34,165 bases of DNA from Nitrospirales bacterium (GCA_021603905.1 BQIU01000043.1:1-34165); one strand, 5' to 3'; shown: positions 14,910 through 23,526, numbered from the stretch's first letter. Notes: generated by a model from the letters alone, not told the origin. Program-made: numbers and translations.

Positions 14910-16640
14910 ATGCCCACACCGCTCAAACGTGTTGCGCTTGAAGACATTTTCATTAAGCGTGGTCTCATTCCTGACACGCAAATGGAACAACTCGTCTCTC
15001 AAGCACTTGAGACTCATCGCCCTTTAAAAGCCATCTTATTGGAGGAGGGCATTGTCTCCGAGGAGCACATCGTCCAGGCATTAGCCGAACAGTACGGTTT
15101 ACCGTATGAACCACTCAATGAATTTCGCGTCAATCCTGATTTTTTTGAAACGATTCCAGTTGAATGGATGCATCGATACCCATTTGTCCCGCTCTCAGAA
15201 GAGGATGGAATGCTCACAATTGCCATTCCCAATCCTCAAGATGTCCGAGTCCTTGATGAGTTGGAACTGTTCCTGGGACGTGAATTGCGGTTGGTAGTCT
15301 CAACCGACACCGCTATTCAGGACGCCTTGGCAGCGAGTGAAGGCAATAAACAGGTTCTTTCTCGTATTCAGGCAGAATTGGACCCTGTGCTCATTAAGGA
15401 AGATGAGAAAGGGGAAGAAATCCTCTCTGTTGAACAAATCACAAAAGATCAAAGTCCAGTCGTCAAACTCGTCAATACCATTATTCTAAGTGCACTGCAG
15501 AAACAGGCAAGCGACATTCACATTGAAGCCAGTGAACAAGTGGTCCAAGTGAAGTTTCGTATTGATGGGGTGCTCTATAATGCCATGGAACCGCTCTCCA
15601 GCTCATTCCATGCCTCACTCATTTCAAGGCTCAAAATTATGTCTGAGCTGGACATCGCCGAACGACGTATTCCACAGGATGGACGATTTAAACTTCACGT
15701 CGAAAAACGTACGGTGGATTTTCGTGTGTCCATTCTTCCCAGTGTGTTTGGAGAATCCGTTGTCATTCGAATTCTTGACAAACAACATATCGCCGTGGGT
15801 GCAAAGGGTTTAAATCTCGATGTCATGGGATTTAACCCTGAAGATTTGCGTCGATTACGACGTGCCATTACGCGCCCCTACGGCATGGTACTGGTCACAG
15901 GACCTACTGGCAGTGGGAAAACAACCACGCTGTATGGTGCCCTCAACGAGGTTCATACAGTTGAAGATAAAATCATCACAATCGAAGATCCAGTTGAATA
16001 TCAATTAAAAGGGATTGTGCAAATTCCTGTGAATGAAAAAAAAGGATTGACCTTTGCACGTGGATTACGCTCGATCTTACGTCATGATCCGGACAAGATT
16101 ATGGTTGGAGAAATCCGTGACGTCGAAACCGCCCAGATTGCCATTCAATCTGCCTTAACGGGACATTTGGTCTTCACCACCGTACATGCCAATAATGCGT
16201 TTGACGTGATTAGCCGTTTCGTGAATATGGGAATCGAACCGTACAATTTTGTCGCCTCGCTGAGTTGCATTCTGGCTCAACGATTAGTCCGAGCAATCTG
16301 TCCTTTTTGCAAAGTCCCGATCGAAGTCGACAAGAATCTCTGTGAAGAATCAGGACTCGACTATGAGAAAGTGAAAGTCAACACGCTCTATGAAGGAACG
16401 GGTTGCCATGAATGTCACGGACTGGGCTATCGCGGGCGAAAAGGCATTACCGAATTCCTCGACATGACGGACTCGATGAAGGAAATGATCCTCGCCGGCA
16501 AGTCATCATCAGAAGTTCGCATCGCGGCCATGGCACAAGGCTTGACGACATTGAGACAGGCCGCTGTCCAAAAAGTCTTTCGTGGCGAAACCACACTGAA
16601 GGAGATCAACCGGGTCACCCCGGTTGACGATGCGGTATGA
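14910..16640 (+). CDS. pilB: Assembly ATPase GspE/PilB
   Basis: The 576-aa hexameric AAA-type motor powers pseudopilin assembly. An N-terminal MshEN/GspE_N domain spans about 1-150 (KAILLEEGIVSEEHIVQALAEQYGLP). The ATPase core has Walker A GPTGSGKTT at 331-339, the Asp box TIEDPVEYQL, Walker B with E401 in KIMVGEIRD, and the His box TVHANNAFD. A tetracysteine zinc element is formed by C464, C467, C499 and C502, typical of GspE/PilB and absent from PilT. Length and N-domain fit PilB/MshE slightly better than classical GspE. The stop overlaps the next start (ATGA). No retraction ATPase lies nearby, in keeping with a secretion-type system or with PilT encoded elsewhere. Confidence 0.95.
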   Translation: MPTPLKRVALEDIFIKRGLIPDTQMEQLVSQALETHRPLKAILLEEGIVSEEHIVQALAEQYGLPYEPLNEFRVNPDFFETIPVEWMHRYPFVPLSEEDGMLTIAIPNPQDVRVLDELELFLGRELRLVVSTDTAIQDALAASEGNKQVLSRIQAELDPVLIKEDEKGEEILSVEQITKDQSPVVKLVNTIILSALQKQASDIHIEASEQVVQVKFRIDGVLYNAMEPLSSSFHASLISRLKIMSELDIAERRIPQDGRFKLHVEKRTVDFRVSILPSVFGESVVIRILDKQHIAVGAKGLNLDVMGFNPEDLRRLRRAITRPYGMVLVTGPTGSGKTTTLYGALNEVHTVEDKIITIEDPVEYQLKGIVQIPVNEKKGLTFARGLRSILRHDPDKIMVGEIRDVETAQIAIQSALTGHLVFTTVHANNAFDVISRFVNMGIEPYNFVASLSCILAQRLVRAICPFCKVPIEVDKNLCEESGLDYEKVKVNTLYEGTGCHECHGLGYRGRKGITEFLDMTDSMKEMILAGKSSSEVRIAAMAQGLTTLRQAAVQKVFRGETTLKEINRVTPVDDAV

Positions 16641-17767
16641 TTACCTACCTCCCAATGACCAAAGCCAGTATCGGGTTGTCCATTACCCGTGATTCTCTCT
16701 GCTTGGTTGAAGTTCGCCGAAGCTGGCATCGCGTCACCTGTCGGCACATTGCAGAAACGCTTCTTCCTCCAGGCTGCTTACGCTTATCCCCTGCCCGACC
16801 CAATATTGAGAACATGAAAGAGTTTGTCAACAGTCTCAGCACTCTGGTGAAGCACTGTAAACTTCCGAAATCTGTGGCCCTTTCATTGCCCGATATCTGC
16901 GGACGAACAACCATTTTAACGTTCCCTTCATATCCGGCTAAACAATCCGAACAAGATTCGGTAGTACGATGGCGCTTCCAACAGGATATGAATATTGCCA
17001 CTGACAAAACCCGCTTTGCCTATCGCACCTTTTCCGCGTCAAAAACCCAGACGAGTCCAAAGCAAGTTCTCGCCACCGCCGTACAGCATGACATTATTGA
17101 ACAATATGAAGAAGCCTGTCTTGAAGTCGGACTCTTGCCAAATTCGGTAGGGCTATCGGGCTTAGATGTCTGTGATTTCTATCACTCAACAATGCCTGAA
17201 TTCAGTCGGCCAACCAAACGAGCAAACGAAGCAACCAATCAGGAGTATCTTTTCTTGTATGTGGCAAATTGGGGCTTTTCGTTTATGGCATTTCGCAATG
17301 CCGACCCAATATTTCTTCGGGTTAAAGCGTTGCCTATCCCGCGATTCAAACAAGACGTTGAACCCACAGATCAGTCAGAGACCTTGCAAAACTCTGGCCC
17401 CACAGTCAGTCATGAAACGCGTGAAGTCGCCAGTCAAAGTCAAGAGCAGTATTCGTCTCTCCATCTGAACAATGTTTCTAACGAACTGGTAGCTACATTA
17501 CAATATTATTTTGAATCTCATCCATCTGTCCGATTGGAAAATGCTTCCATTCCCCTCTATTTCGCTGAAGGCGTGCTCAATGGTGCGGCACTGCTGCCAA
17601 CGGAACAAACGATCGAGAACATGCTCAATGCCACGATCTTACGCCCCCCCCCATTGTCAATCATGAAAGTCGCCGATACGTTGCATCCAAAAACCAAAGT
17701 GGCAATGATGAAGTCTTCACCACAAATGACCTGTTTTTCCGCCCTAGCGAGTGTGTCGATCTTATAA
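16637..17767 (+). CDS. pilM: PilM-like actin-fold assembly protein
   Basis: The 376-aa protein starts at an ATG overlapping the ATPase stop by 4 nt. The N-terminus (KASIGLSITRDSLCLVEVRR) is the first actin-like strand pair of PilM/GspL. KSVALSLPDICGRTTILTFP and SVVRWRFQQDMN match the PilM region that binds the PilN tail. Another conserved part is VLATAVQHDIIEQYEEACLEVGL. The second half is less conserved and includes a Ser/Gln-rich insertion around 240-275. PilM is cytoplasmic, binds ATP, and couples the motor to PilN. GspL is the T2SS counterpart. The following pilN-like start shares a base with its stop (TAATG). Confidence 0.8.
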   Translation: MITYLPMTKASIGLSITRDSLCLVEVRRSWHRVTCRHIAETLLPPGCLRLSPARPNIENMKEFVNSLSTLVKHCKLPKSVALSLPDICGRTTILTFPSYPAKQSEQDSVVRWRFQQDMNIATDKTRFAYRTFSASKTQTSPKQVLATAVQHDIIEQYEEACLEVGLLPNSVGLSGLDVCDFYHSTMPEFSRPTKRANEATNQEYLFLYVANWGFSFMAFRNADPIFLRVKALPIPRFKQDVEPTDQSETLQNSGPTVSHETREVASQSQEQYSSLHLNNVSNELVATLQYYFESHPSVRLENASIPLYFAEGVLNGAALLPTEQTIENMLNATILRPPPLSIMKVADTLHPKTKVAMMKSSPQMTCFSALASVSIL

Positions 17768-18360
17768 TGAAACCGCGAACTCACTTATCGCTTGCCGCGC
17801 CAGGAATGGACGGCCTTCTCCTTGCCCAGCGAGGGTTAATCGTGTTGACGATCGCATGTGCAATGATCGCTGGTGGTATTTGGTGGATCAGTCAAGAAAT
17901 TGATCGTGAACGTGCTGGCTTTATCCAAAAGACCAATGAACTACGATTAATGAATCAACAAATGATCAGTAATGCCTCGTCGCGCGGAATTGATCTTTCG
18001 GATGAACGAATTCAGGCGCTTCCCAAAGAAATTGTCTTTGCGAAACAAATTCGGAAACAATTAGGGTTTTCTTGGACTCAATTTTTAAATGACTTGGAAT
18101 CCACGGTTCCGGATACCATTGCGATGGAATCCGTAAAGGTCAATTTTAAAGAAGCATCCATTGCCTTAAGTGGCTCAGCCAAAACACTCACGGATATTAA
18201 TGGATTAGTCGATCAGTTAGAGGCGCATCCGTCATTCCATCATGTTGTCTTGTCACAAACTGCTCAGAAGCAGAATAAGAAACAACACAACACATCGTTT
18301 GTGATGTTCACGCTGACTGTCTTGTATGAATCAACCCAGGCTTCCACCTTCAAGAGCTAA
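17767..18360 (+). CDS. pilN: PilN-like inner-membrane alignment protein
   Basis: The 197-aa bitopic protein has a short cytoplasmic N-terminus, then a transmembrane helix at about 20-40 (GLIVLTIACAMIAGGIWWIS). A periplasmic coiled coil (about 42-95) and a ferredoxin-like domain follow (FLNDLESTVPDTIAMESVKVNF, then LSGSAKTLTDINGLVDQLEAHPSF). These are PilN-type features. GspL's C-terminal half is the equivalent in T2SS. The N-terminal PilM-binding motif is not clearly conserved. The start overlaps the pilM stop, and an 18-nt gap separates it from the next gene. Confidence 0.8.
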   Translation: MKPRTHLSLAAPGMDGLLLAQRGLIVLTIACAMIAGGIWWISQEIDRERAGFIQKTNELRLMNQQMISNASSRGIDLSDERIQALPKEIVFAKQIRKQLGFSWTQFLNDLESTVPDTIAMESVKVNFKEASIALSGSAKTLTDINGLVDQLEAHPSFHHVVLSQTAQKQNKKQHNTSFVMFTLTVLYESTQASTFKS

Positions 18361-18378
18361 CGAAAAGAACCGACGCCC

Positions 18379-18954
18379 ATGCCTTTCGCATTTATCAAAC
18401 GCTCAAAAACGACCTTTCAGGTCTCACGCAATCTTATTCCCCTTACCCTGATCACCTGCTTATCATGTCTCGCTGTTTTGGGCATGTATATCTTTATATT
18501 TTTTCCTGCAAACACGCAACTCGAGGAAGCCTCGCTGGCCTATTCGGCAACCGTACTGACCCAACAACAATTGAAAGCCGCGCAAGACACACAAGAGACG
18601 TTAGGAGAAATCTGGAAGAATCTTCCCATTCCAAAAGACTTTACGCGCTTAAGTGTGTCGATTGCTTCATTGGCGAAGACCCATCATGTCCGTATTCCAG
18701 GAATGGGGTATGACCTTCAAGAACTTCGGCATCAGCTCGCAACCAAAGGAATTCTTTCGTTTGAAGCTTCAGGGGAATATAAATCCATTCGAACATTCAT
18801 CTATGAACTCGAGTCAAAATGGCCGTATCTGTTCATAGAGAAGCTGTCGGCTGAACGAGCCAAAAAATCATATGAAGTCGGGTTTAATATTAAGGTGTCG
18901 ACATTTCTGAGACAACCTCCCGGTCTGTCGACACGCAATCGTCAGGAATTATGA
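18379..18954 (+). CDS. pilO: PilO/GspM-like inner-membrane alignment protein
   Basis: The 191-aa protein has one transmembrane helix at about 22-44 (LITCLSCLAVLGMYIFIFFP). A coiled-coil stretch (EEASLAYSATVLTQQQLKAAQD) follows, then a ferredoxin-like domain (SFEASGEYKSIRTFIYELESKWPYLFIEKLS). This is the standard PilO/GspM layout that pairs with PilN in the periplasm. Sequence is diverged, so assignment rests on order, size and topology. The next gene's ATG overlaps its stop (ATGA). Confidence 0.75.
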   Translation: MPFAFIKRSKTTFQVSRNLIPLTLITCLSCLAVLGMYIFIFFPANTQLEEASLAYSATVLTQQQLKAAQDTQETLGEIWKNLPIPKDFTRLSVSIASLAKTHHVRIPGMGYDLQELRHQLATKGILSFEASGEYKSIRTFIYELESKWPYLFIEKLSAERAKKSYEVGFNIKVSTFLRQPPGLSTRNRQEL

Positions 18955-19568
18955 CCAACCAAACCAAAATACAAATGCTCGTCGCCTTACTATTATTGTG
19001 GGGAGGCGCGGTCGTGTTTCAATTCTTAGAAGAAACGGAATCTCCCGAGACATCTTTGAATACCCTTGCCTCCGTCAAGGTGAGCAAGACAGCTCAGGAT
19101 TCGCTGGCATTAGCAAAATCATTTAACAATCCCCGACAAAGCGTGACACTGGCGGCACCTCGTAATATTTTCACACCATTCAATCTCCGTAGAGACCAAC
19201 ATGCATCTTCTTCCGAACAACGAGAGGCTTCCCAGAAAAAAGTACAACAACCTGCAAGCACTGAACCTAAATTCGTGTCTCCTCCTGGCCCCTCCCCTGA
19301 AGAATTAGCGTTCCAACGAGCACAGCAACAACTCAACAAATTTCGTTTTCTGGGATATCTGAAAAAAGGTGGAGAAAGTCAAGCCTTTCTCACGAAAGGA
19401 GAGTCCATCTATATTGTGAAGCAAGGTGAAACCGTTGAAGGTCGAATAGTCGTGAATCGTATTGACCCCACATTAGTCATTTTATCAACAAGAGTTGTAG
19501 AATCCGGGAACCTGGTTCAAGCTGAAATTCCTTTGACGAAAGATGCCCAAGGCTCGTCACCTTCATAA
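18951..19568 (+). CDS. PilP/GspC-like periplasmic coupling protein
   Basis: The 205-aa protein has an N-terminal transmembrane helix (about 8-26) and a linker rich in Ser, Gln and Pro (about 75-125). A small beta domain ends it, with FRFLGYLKKGGESQAFLTKGESIYIVKQGETVEGRIVVNRIDPTLVIL in short consecutive strands. This is the homology-region pattern of GspC and PilP, which contact the secretin N0 domain. The non-cleaved anchor is more GspC-like, whereas PilP is usually a lipoprotein. It ends the tightly coupled pilM-to-pilP group. Confidence 0.72.
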   Translation: MTNQTKIQMLVALLLLWGGAVVFQFLEETESPETSLNTLASVKVSKTAQDSLALAKSFNNPRQSVTLAAPRNIFTPFNLRRDQHASSSEQREASQKKVQQPASTEPKFVSPPGPSPEELAFQRAQQQLNKFRFLGYLKKGGESQAFLTKGESIYIVKQGETVEGRIVVNRIDPTLVILSTRVVESGNLVQAEIPLTKDAQGSSPS

Positions 19569-19604
19569 CACAAGCTTTTGGCTCATCAGATAATACCAAT
19601 ACCC

Positions 19605-20348
19605 ATGACAATCATTATCCGTAAAAAATTACCATCCAGAACAGCCTTACTTTTCTCATTGCTAATGGGCATGTCTTCCTTGTCAGTACTGCAATCCACA
19701 TTTGCTGCGTCGACCTACCGCTGTGAAGATTCATCTGGCCTGACTGTACTCACGGATAGTCCTGCGCAACTTGAACACTGTACTGTCTTATTAGAAGAAC
19801 CATCTAAGAACAACTCAGGGACAACGTCTCAGCCAAAATCCACGCTTCAGCCCATGTCATTATTGACTGAACCTAATGCCAGTGAGCCAAAAGACATACC
19901 CCAAGAATATCCCTTCATTGATGAGCAGGGCCAATCGTCGCAAGATGAACGGTCAGAAGCGATAACCATTCCAGTCACATCCTATGGAGGGTCACTACTG
20001 GTTACCGTCCAACTCAATCAAACCCGAGAAGTGCAGCTCATTCTCGATACTGGTGCAACGATGACTGTTCTTTCCCACGATGTGGCCCTTGACCTTGGAC
20101 TTATTTCAAGTTCGAAGACCCAATTGACAACCGTTCATACAGCCGGAGGACCGATACAAGTCAATGTCAGTACTGTAGACTCCATTCAAGCCGGAACAGC
20201 TCAAGTCCATGATGTGGATGTCGCCATCCATGATCTTCCTGACGGTCAAAAAGGCATAGATGGTCTATTGGGCATGTCTTTCCTCCATCACTTCCTCGTG
20301 ACCTTAGATACCAACCAAGGCTTACTTCATTTAAAACCGCGTTCCTGA
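19605..20348 (+). CDS. Secreted retropepsin-like aspartic protease
   Basis: The 247-aa protein begins at ATG 19605; an in-frame TTG at 19578 would add nine residues before the signal. The signal peptide ends near TFAAS. A DUF4124-like segment follows (YRCEDSSGLTVLTDSP, residues 38-53), then a linker and a retropepsin domain at about 125-247. The catalytic motif is D148-T-G-A-T, with a GLLGMSFLHHF strand and a C-terminal LHLKP. Single-domain proteases of this type must dimerise. It follows the PilP/GspC gene by 36 nt and precedes a strong terminator, so it belongs to the secretion transcription unit. A role in processing secreted substrates is possible but not shown. Confidence 0.82.
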   Translation: MTIIIRKKLPSRTALLFSLLMGMSSLSVLQSTFAASTYRCEDSSGLTVLTDSPAQLEHCTVLLEEPSKNNSGTTSQPKSTLQPMSLLTEPNASEPKDIPQEYPFIDEQGQSSQDERSEAITIPVTSYGGSLLVTVQLNQTREVQLILDTGATMTVLSHDVALDLGLISSSKTQLTTVHTAGGPIQVNVSTVDSIQAGTAQVHDVDVAIHDLPDGQKGIDGLLGMSFLHHFLVTLDTNQGLLHLKPRS

Positions 20349-20457
20349 GCCCGCGACGCAGCGTAAACTTTTGGCTCGACACGGAACGGTCACTTTTTAA
20401 GCATTGCAGAAAATAGAGTGAGATGAGCCAGTGGGAACTAGCCATGATCAGATAAGA

Positions 20458-20499
20458 AATCTCTTATCACGACAACGAAAATGGTCGTGACAAGAGATT
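20458..20499. terminator. Bidirectional terminator hairpin
   Basis: AATCTCTTATCACGAC (20458-20473) and GTCGTGACAAGAGATT (20484-20499) pair at 15 of 16 positions around a 10-nt loop. It separates the secretion block (+) from convergent minus-strand genes. On the minus strand a TTTCTT tract follows the stem. Confidence 0.75.
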
Positions 20500-20527
20500 A
20501 TTGGATCAGCGTTAGACAACAACAGAG

Positions 20528-20869
20528 TTAGTAGGGATAATAACGTCCGTGATATCGATAATAATGGAGACAATTCCGATATCGAGAAAAAGAATATCTG
20601 AGGTTATTACAGGTATACCCTCGTTTCCAATCCTTTCCAGTATACTCTTGAGGCATTTGATTTTTCTTAAGCGCATCTTCAACAAATCGATCGACTTCCG
20701 CTTGATCCCCTGGATTAAAAGGCCGCTCCATGACTTCTTTGTTAAGTGCCCGTTGCATAGCGGCTAGGTCTTCCTCATCATCGGCAAGAACGACCTGCGC
20801 TCCCACGAACACACAAGACAGAATAAAAACAAGACTAATCAGGTGCTTGAGATATCTGCGATGTACCAT
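20528..20869 (-). CDS. Small secreted protein of unknown function
   Basis: The start is ATG 20869, with GAGGAG at 20882-20877 and 7-nt spacing. Upstream in-frame starts lack this. The 113-aa product has a signal peptide ending around VVLA, then an acidic start DDEEDLAAMQRALNKEVM. An NPGDQAEVDRFVEDALKKN helix region and a Tyr/Arg/His-rich tail (YRNCLHYYRYHGRYYPY) with two Cys follow. No family was recognised. It lies 102 nt downstream of the TraT-like gene on the same strand and may share its transcript. Confidence 0.7.
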   Translation of the reverse strand: MVHRRYLKHLISLVFILSCVFVGAQVVLADDEEDLAAMQRALNKEVMERPFNPGDQAEVDRFVEDALKKNQMPQEYTGKDWKRGYTCNNLRYSFSRYRNCLHYYRYHGRYYPY

Positions 20870-20971
20870 ACATTTTCTCCTCAGATACATGAACAACCCA
20901 TAACCTAGGTGGTCCACTCACAACATTCTTCTTGATTGCAATCATTGACTCACACCATGAAGAATGTAAGG

Positions 20972-21733
20972 TTAAAATACATTAGCGAGTGAGCGAGTCA
21001 GTCCTTTTGTCAACAACTCTTGCGCCTCCTCATATTCCAAATTCGCCTGATTCGCCGTACTCACAACTCGCGTACGATATTTTTTGAGTTTGCCCACTTC
21101 TGAAAAGGTTTGCCGTTGCGTGCCAGCCATACCCTGCGCTAAATTTTGCTCACTATCCGATCGAACAATCACGCCTTTGGGTGCCTTTTCAACGACCTGC
21201 ACATCCGTAACGGCCATAAACGTCACATCTTTGACGAACGCATCCGCCACAGTCTCAGTCAGTCCTCCGACAACAGAGCCAATCAACCCCCCAGCCGCGC
21301 CCCCGATGCCACCATGTGTAGCAAGACCCACACCAGCGCCCGCAGCGCCACCAGCGAGCACCCCTCCGTAACCGCCACCTAATGCGGCCTCAGCAGCCGT
21401 CGGACTGGCTTTTGCCACACTTAACACATTGGCTTGCAATCGATAGTGAGCTTCATCTGGATCATCGGTCACTCGATAGCCTCGTTTTTCAATGGCTGCT
21501 TTAATCGGTGTTTCAATGTCAAAATTATCTTTGTCTGAGGTATTTCGAACTTCAATATAAATCACTTTTTTATCAGGTCCAACAGGATCAAGAAAAATAG
21601 TGTCACTCATTTTGGTTTGAACATCCAGATCCTTTTTCGCAATAGACGTATGTAATGCGTTACATCCGGTCATGGTCCAGACCAGAACTCCTAAAACCAA
21701 AACATTGACAGTCACCTTCTGAAAAAAAATCAT
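20972..21733 (-). CDS. traT: TraT-like outer-membrane lipoprotein
   Basis: The 253-aa protein starts at ATG 21733 with GGAG upstream. Its signal peptide ends in MTGC (C24). It resembles F-plasmid TraT along its length: CNALHTSIAKKDLDVQTKMS, then TIFLDPV, NTSDKD, YRLQANVLSV, a Gly/Ala-rich glycine-zipper stretch (about residues 115-170), VTDVQVVEKA, QTFSEVGK-KKYRTRVVS and NLEYEEAQELL. TraT is a surface-exposed lipoprotein that mediates conjugal surface exclusion and serum resistance. No other tra genes occur here, so this is a chromosomal homologue whose role is unknown. Confidence 0.88.
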   Translation of the reverse strand: MIFFQKVTVNVLVLGVLVWTMTGCNALHTSIAKKDLDVQTKMSDTIFLDPVGPDKKVIYIEVRNTSDKDNFDIETPIKAAIEKRGYRVTDDPDEAHYRLQANVLSVAKASPTAAEAALGGGYGGVLAGGAAGAGVGLATHGGIGGAAGGLIGSVVGGLTETVADAFVKDVTFMAVTDVQVVEKAPKGVIVRSDSEQNLAQGMAGTQRQTFSEVGKLKKYRTRVVSTANQANLEYEEAQELLTKGLTRSLANVF

Positions 21734-21917
21734 AGCTACACCCTCTCCTTTCTCGCACCATTCAATTTTTGACAAGAATACATAAACCCCTCATCTTCGT
21801 CTCCTTAAAAGTCGAGTTGTCAAGATATCCATACAGTGCTACTCAAAATTTACTTAAAAATCTACCCTTAGTGATGGAACTGTCTTCTCATGGCTAGCTT
21901 GAATGTCAACCAGTCCT

Positions 21918-22520
21918 TTATGACAGGTCTTTCACACAACCTCGATCAACACTTTGATCTGCGATTTGCCACAATGCTTGAGGGGCCAGCTTACCAGCCC
22001 ATGTCACTATGGCATTTCCAACCTTTGCGGTAATTTTGTCAGATTCAACATGAGCCGTCACTCCGTCTCCAAAACGACGGACCCGGCCTTTTCCACCGCC
22101 CAACAGTGCCGGATTACTTAAGAGTGCACCAAGCCCTGAAGCAACGGGTGAAACCAAAATTTGAATTTTCAGGGAATTGCTCTTATTCAGTAACTTCTGT
22201 TCAATCGTCGTCCCTCCCCCAAAGGCTGCAGCACCGGCTGTTTGGATGGTTGGCTCTTTTTCACTCACCCAAGCTGGAAAGGTTTTTACGATACAACCTG
22301 ACAATAAAATACCTTTTTGTTCACTCCATAATTGATTAGCATAGTCCAAGTCCGCCGAGACGGCCCCATACTGACTTTTTTCAATATTTTGAATACTCGA
22401 CTTCAACACATCAATGATTTCTTCCATCCTTGGGTCGGCAGCATTCGCAGAATGCTGAAGGTGTAATGTGACGAGCAGGACAATTCCAATAACCTCAAAA
22501 CACACCCATTTCCTCTTCAT
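21918..22520 (-). CDS. Secreted protein of unknown function
   Basis: The 200-aa protein has a strong RBS (GGAGGAGG just before ATG 22520) and a clear signal peptide ending around ANAAD. Helical segments MEEIIDVLKSSIQNIEKSQYGAVSADLDYAN come first, then a Gly-rich part (AAAFGGGTTIEQ, LLGGGKGRVRRFG). The C-terminal region holds a run of short strands (VTAHVESDKITAKVGNAIVTW). Two mature Cys (GCIVKTF and GCVKDLS) could form a disulfide. No known family was recognised. It may be transcribed with the other minus-strand envelope genes. Confidence 0.72.
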   Translation of the reverse strand: MKRKWVCFEVIGIVLLVTLHLQHSANAADPRMEEIIDVLKSSIQNIEKSQYGAVSADLDYANQLWSEQKGILLSGCIVKTFPAWVSEKEPTIQTAGAAAFGGGTTIEQKLLNKSNSLKIQILVSPVASGLGALLSNPALLGGGKGRVRRFGDGVTAHVESDKITAKVGNAIVTWAGKLAPQALWQIADQSVDRGCVKDLS

Positions 22521-22626
22521 ATTCCTCCTCCTAACATTCTAATGATTCGATGGTGAGCACGTTAAAGTACCACAGGAATCATAGAGATTCATCCATATAA
22601 TTTTCAATTCTACTGTGGAGAAATTC

Positions 22627-22652
22627 TTCGTCATTGGGTATGAGATGACGAA
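22627..22652. repeat. 8-bp perfect hairpin
   Basis: TTCGTCAT (22627-22634) pairs with ATGACGAA (22645-22652) around a 10-nt loop. It lies between the STAS gene and the unknown secreted-protein gene, both on the minus strand. It has no T-run. Confidence 0.4.
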
Positions 22653-22813
22653 TCGCTGGTGGCAAAACGTCTCACAAGAAAAAGCACCAATAGCCTACAA
22701 CATGCACTAACGACGATAAGAATCAGAGAAAAAGCTCAATTGAACAACTTTACAACTGTAAAACAGCTATAGTCGTGAACGTGTAAATATAATATGAAAG
22801 ACAGGTGAAAGGA

Positions 22814-23155
22814 TCAGGAAAGTGTAGAAAAGGTTGAATACGCTTCGTCTGCGCTAAATATTGGGATTAATTGAACGATATTCGTTTGCTCCAAGATATG
22901 CTGAACGGTCTCTTGAGGGTTGACGAGTAGGACTTTTCCTTTCATTTGTTTAAATGTCTTTGCGGCAGAGACCAGAGCACCAATACCAACACTATCGATG
23001 AACGTCACCCCACGTATATCAAGAATAATGCCTTTTGTACCTTGCTCTCGGTGATAATCAATAGTCTCGTTAAAGTTATTTTTTGAAAAAATATCTAGTT
23101 TCCCAATTAAACTCAGGACTTGCATTCCATTGACTGATTTTTGCTTGATAACCAT
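22814..23155 (-). CDS. STAS-domain anti-sigma-factor antagonist-like protein
   Basis: The 113-aa protein is essentially one STAS domain. It has the strand LIGKLDIFSKNNFNE, the helix-cap motif GIILDIRGVTFIDSVGIGALVSA, and VLLVNPQETVQHILEQTNI. The phospho-acceptor position of SpoIIAA-type antagonists corresponds to S55 in IDSVGIGAL. Such proteins bind and sequester anti-sigma kinases in partner-switching systems. No kinase (RsbW/SpoIIAB), phosphatase or sigma factor lies in the window, so it is an orphan here. The RBS is weak. The flanking gaps (293 nt and 371 nt) suggest a monocistronic unit. Confidence 0.88.
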   Translation of the reverse strand: MVIKQKSVNGMQVLSLIGKLDIFSKNNFNETIDYHREQGTKGIILDIRGVTFIDSVGIGALVSAAKTFKQMKGKVLLVNPQETVQHILEQTNIVQLIPIFSADEAYSTFSTLS

Positions 23156-23526
23156 AGCAGTAACACTGACAAGGACAATACGCGTTCTCGACGTTTACAC
23201 ATCTTGAATACCTAAGATATATCTTCCTAACTCGGTTTTTTTCAAAAAGACTTTAGCCTTGGTTTTTCAATTGAAACTCAGAAAAAGATCATTGCATCCT
23301 CAGGATACTTGTCCTATCCTTATGACCAACATGGCTGATTGAGACATAAATCATTAAATTCTGAATAAAGGAACGTGGACCGTAGCTAATTGGTTCATGC
23401 CATCACAGGATCAACGGCATGGCCAGACAGGGATCCTCAAGCAACGATCCCATTATGACAAATGAGCCATTCACAACGTCTATGTAAACCGTGAGGCCAA
23501 CGATTTCCCTAAAAACATCGAGATTC
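23156..23526. other. Intergenic region without recognised genes
   Basis: This ~370-bp gap separates the divergent STAS and methyltransferase genes. It is AT-rich in the first half. Minor palindromes are TTCAATTGAA near 23268-23277 and AGGATA-cttgtcc-TATCCT near 23300-23320. No promoter could be assigned with confidence. Confidence 0.5.
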
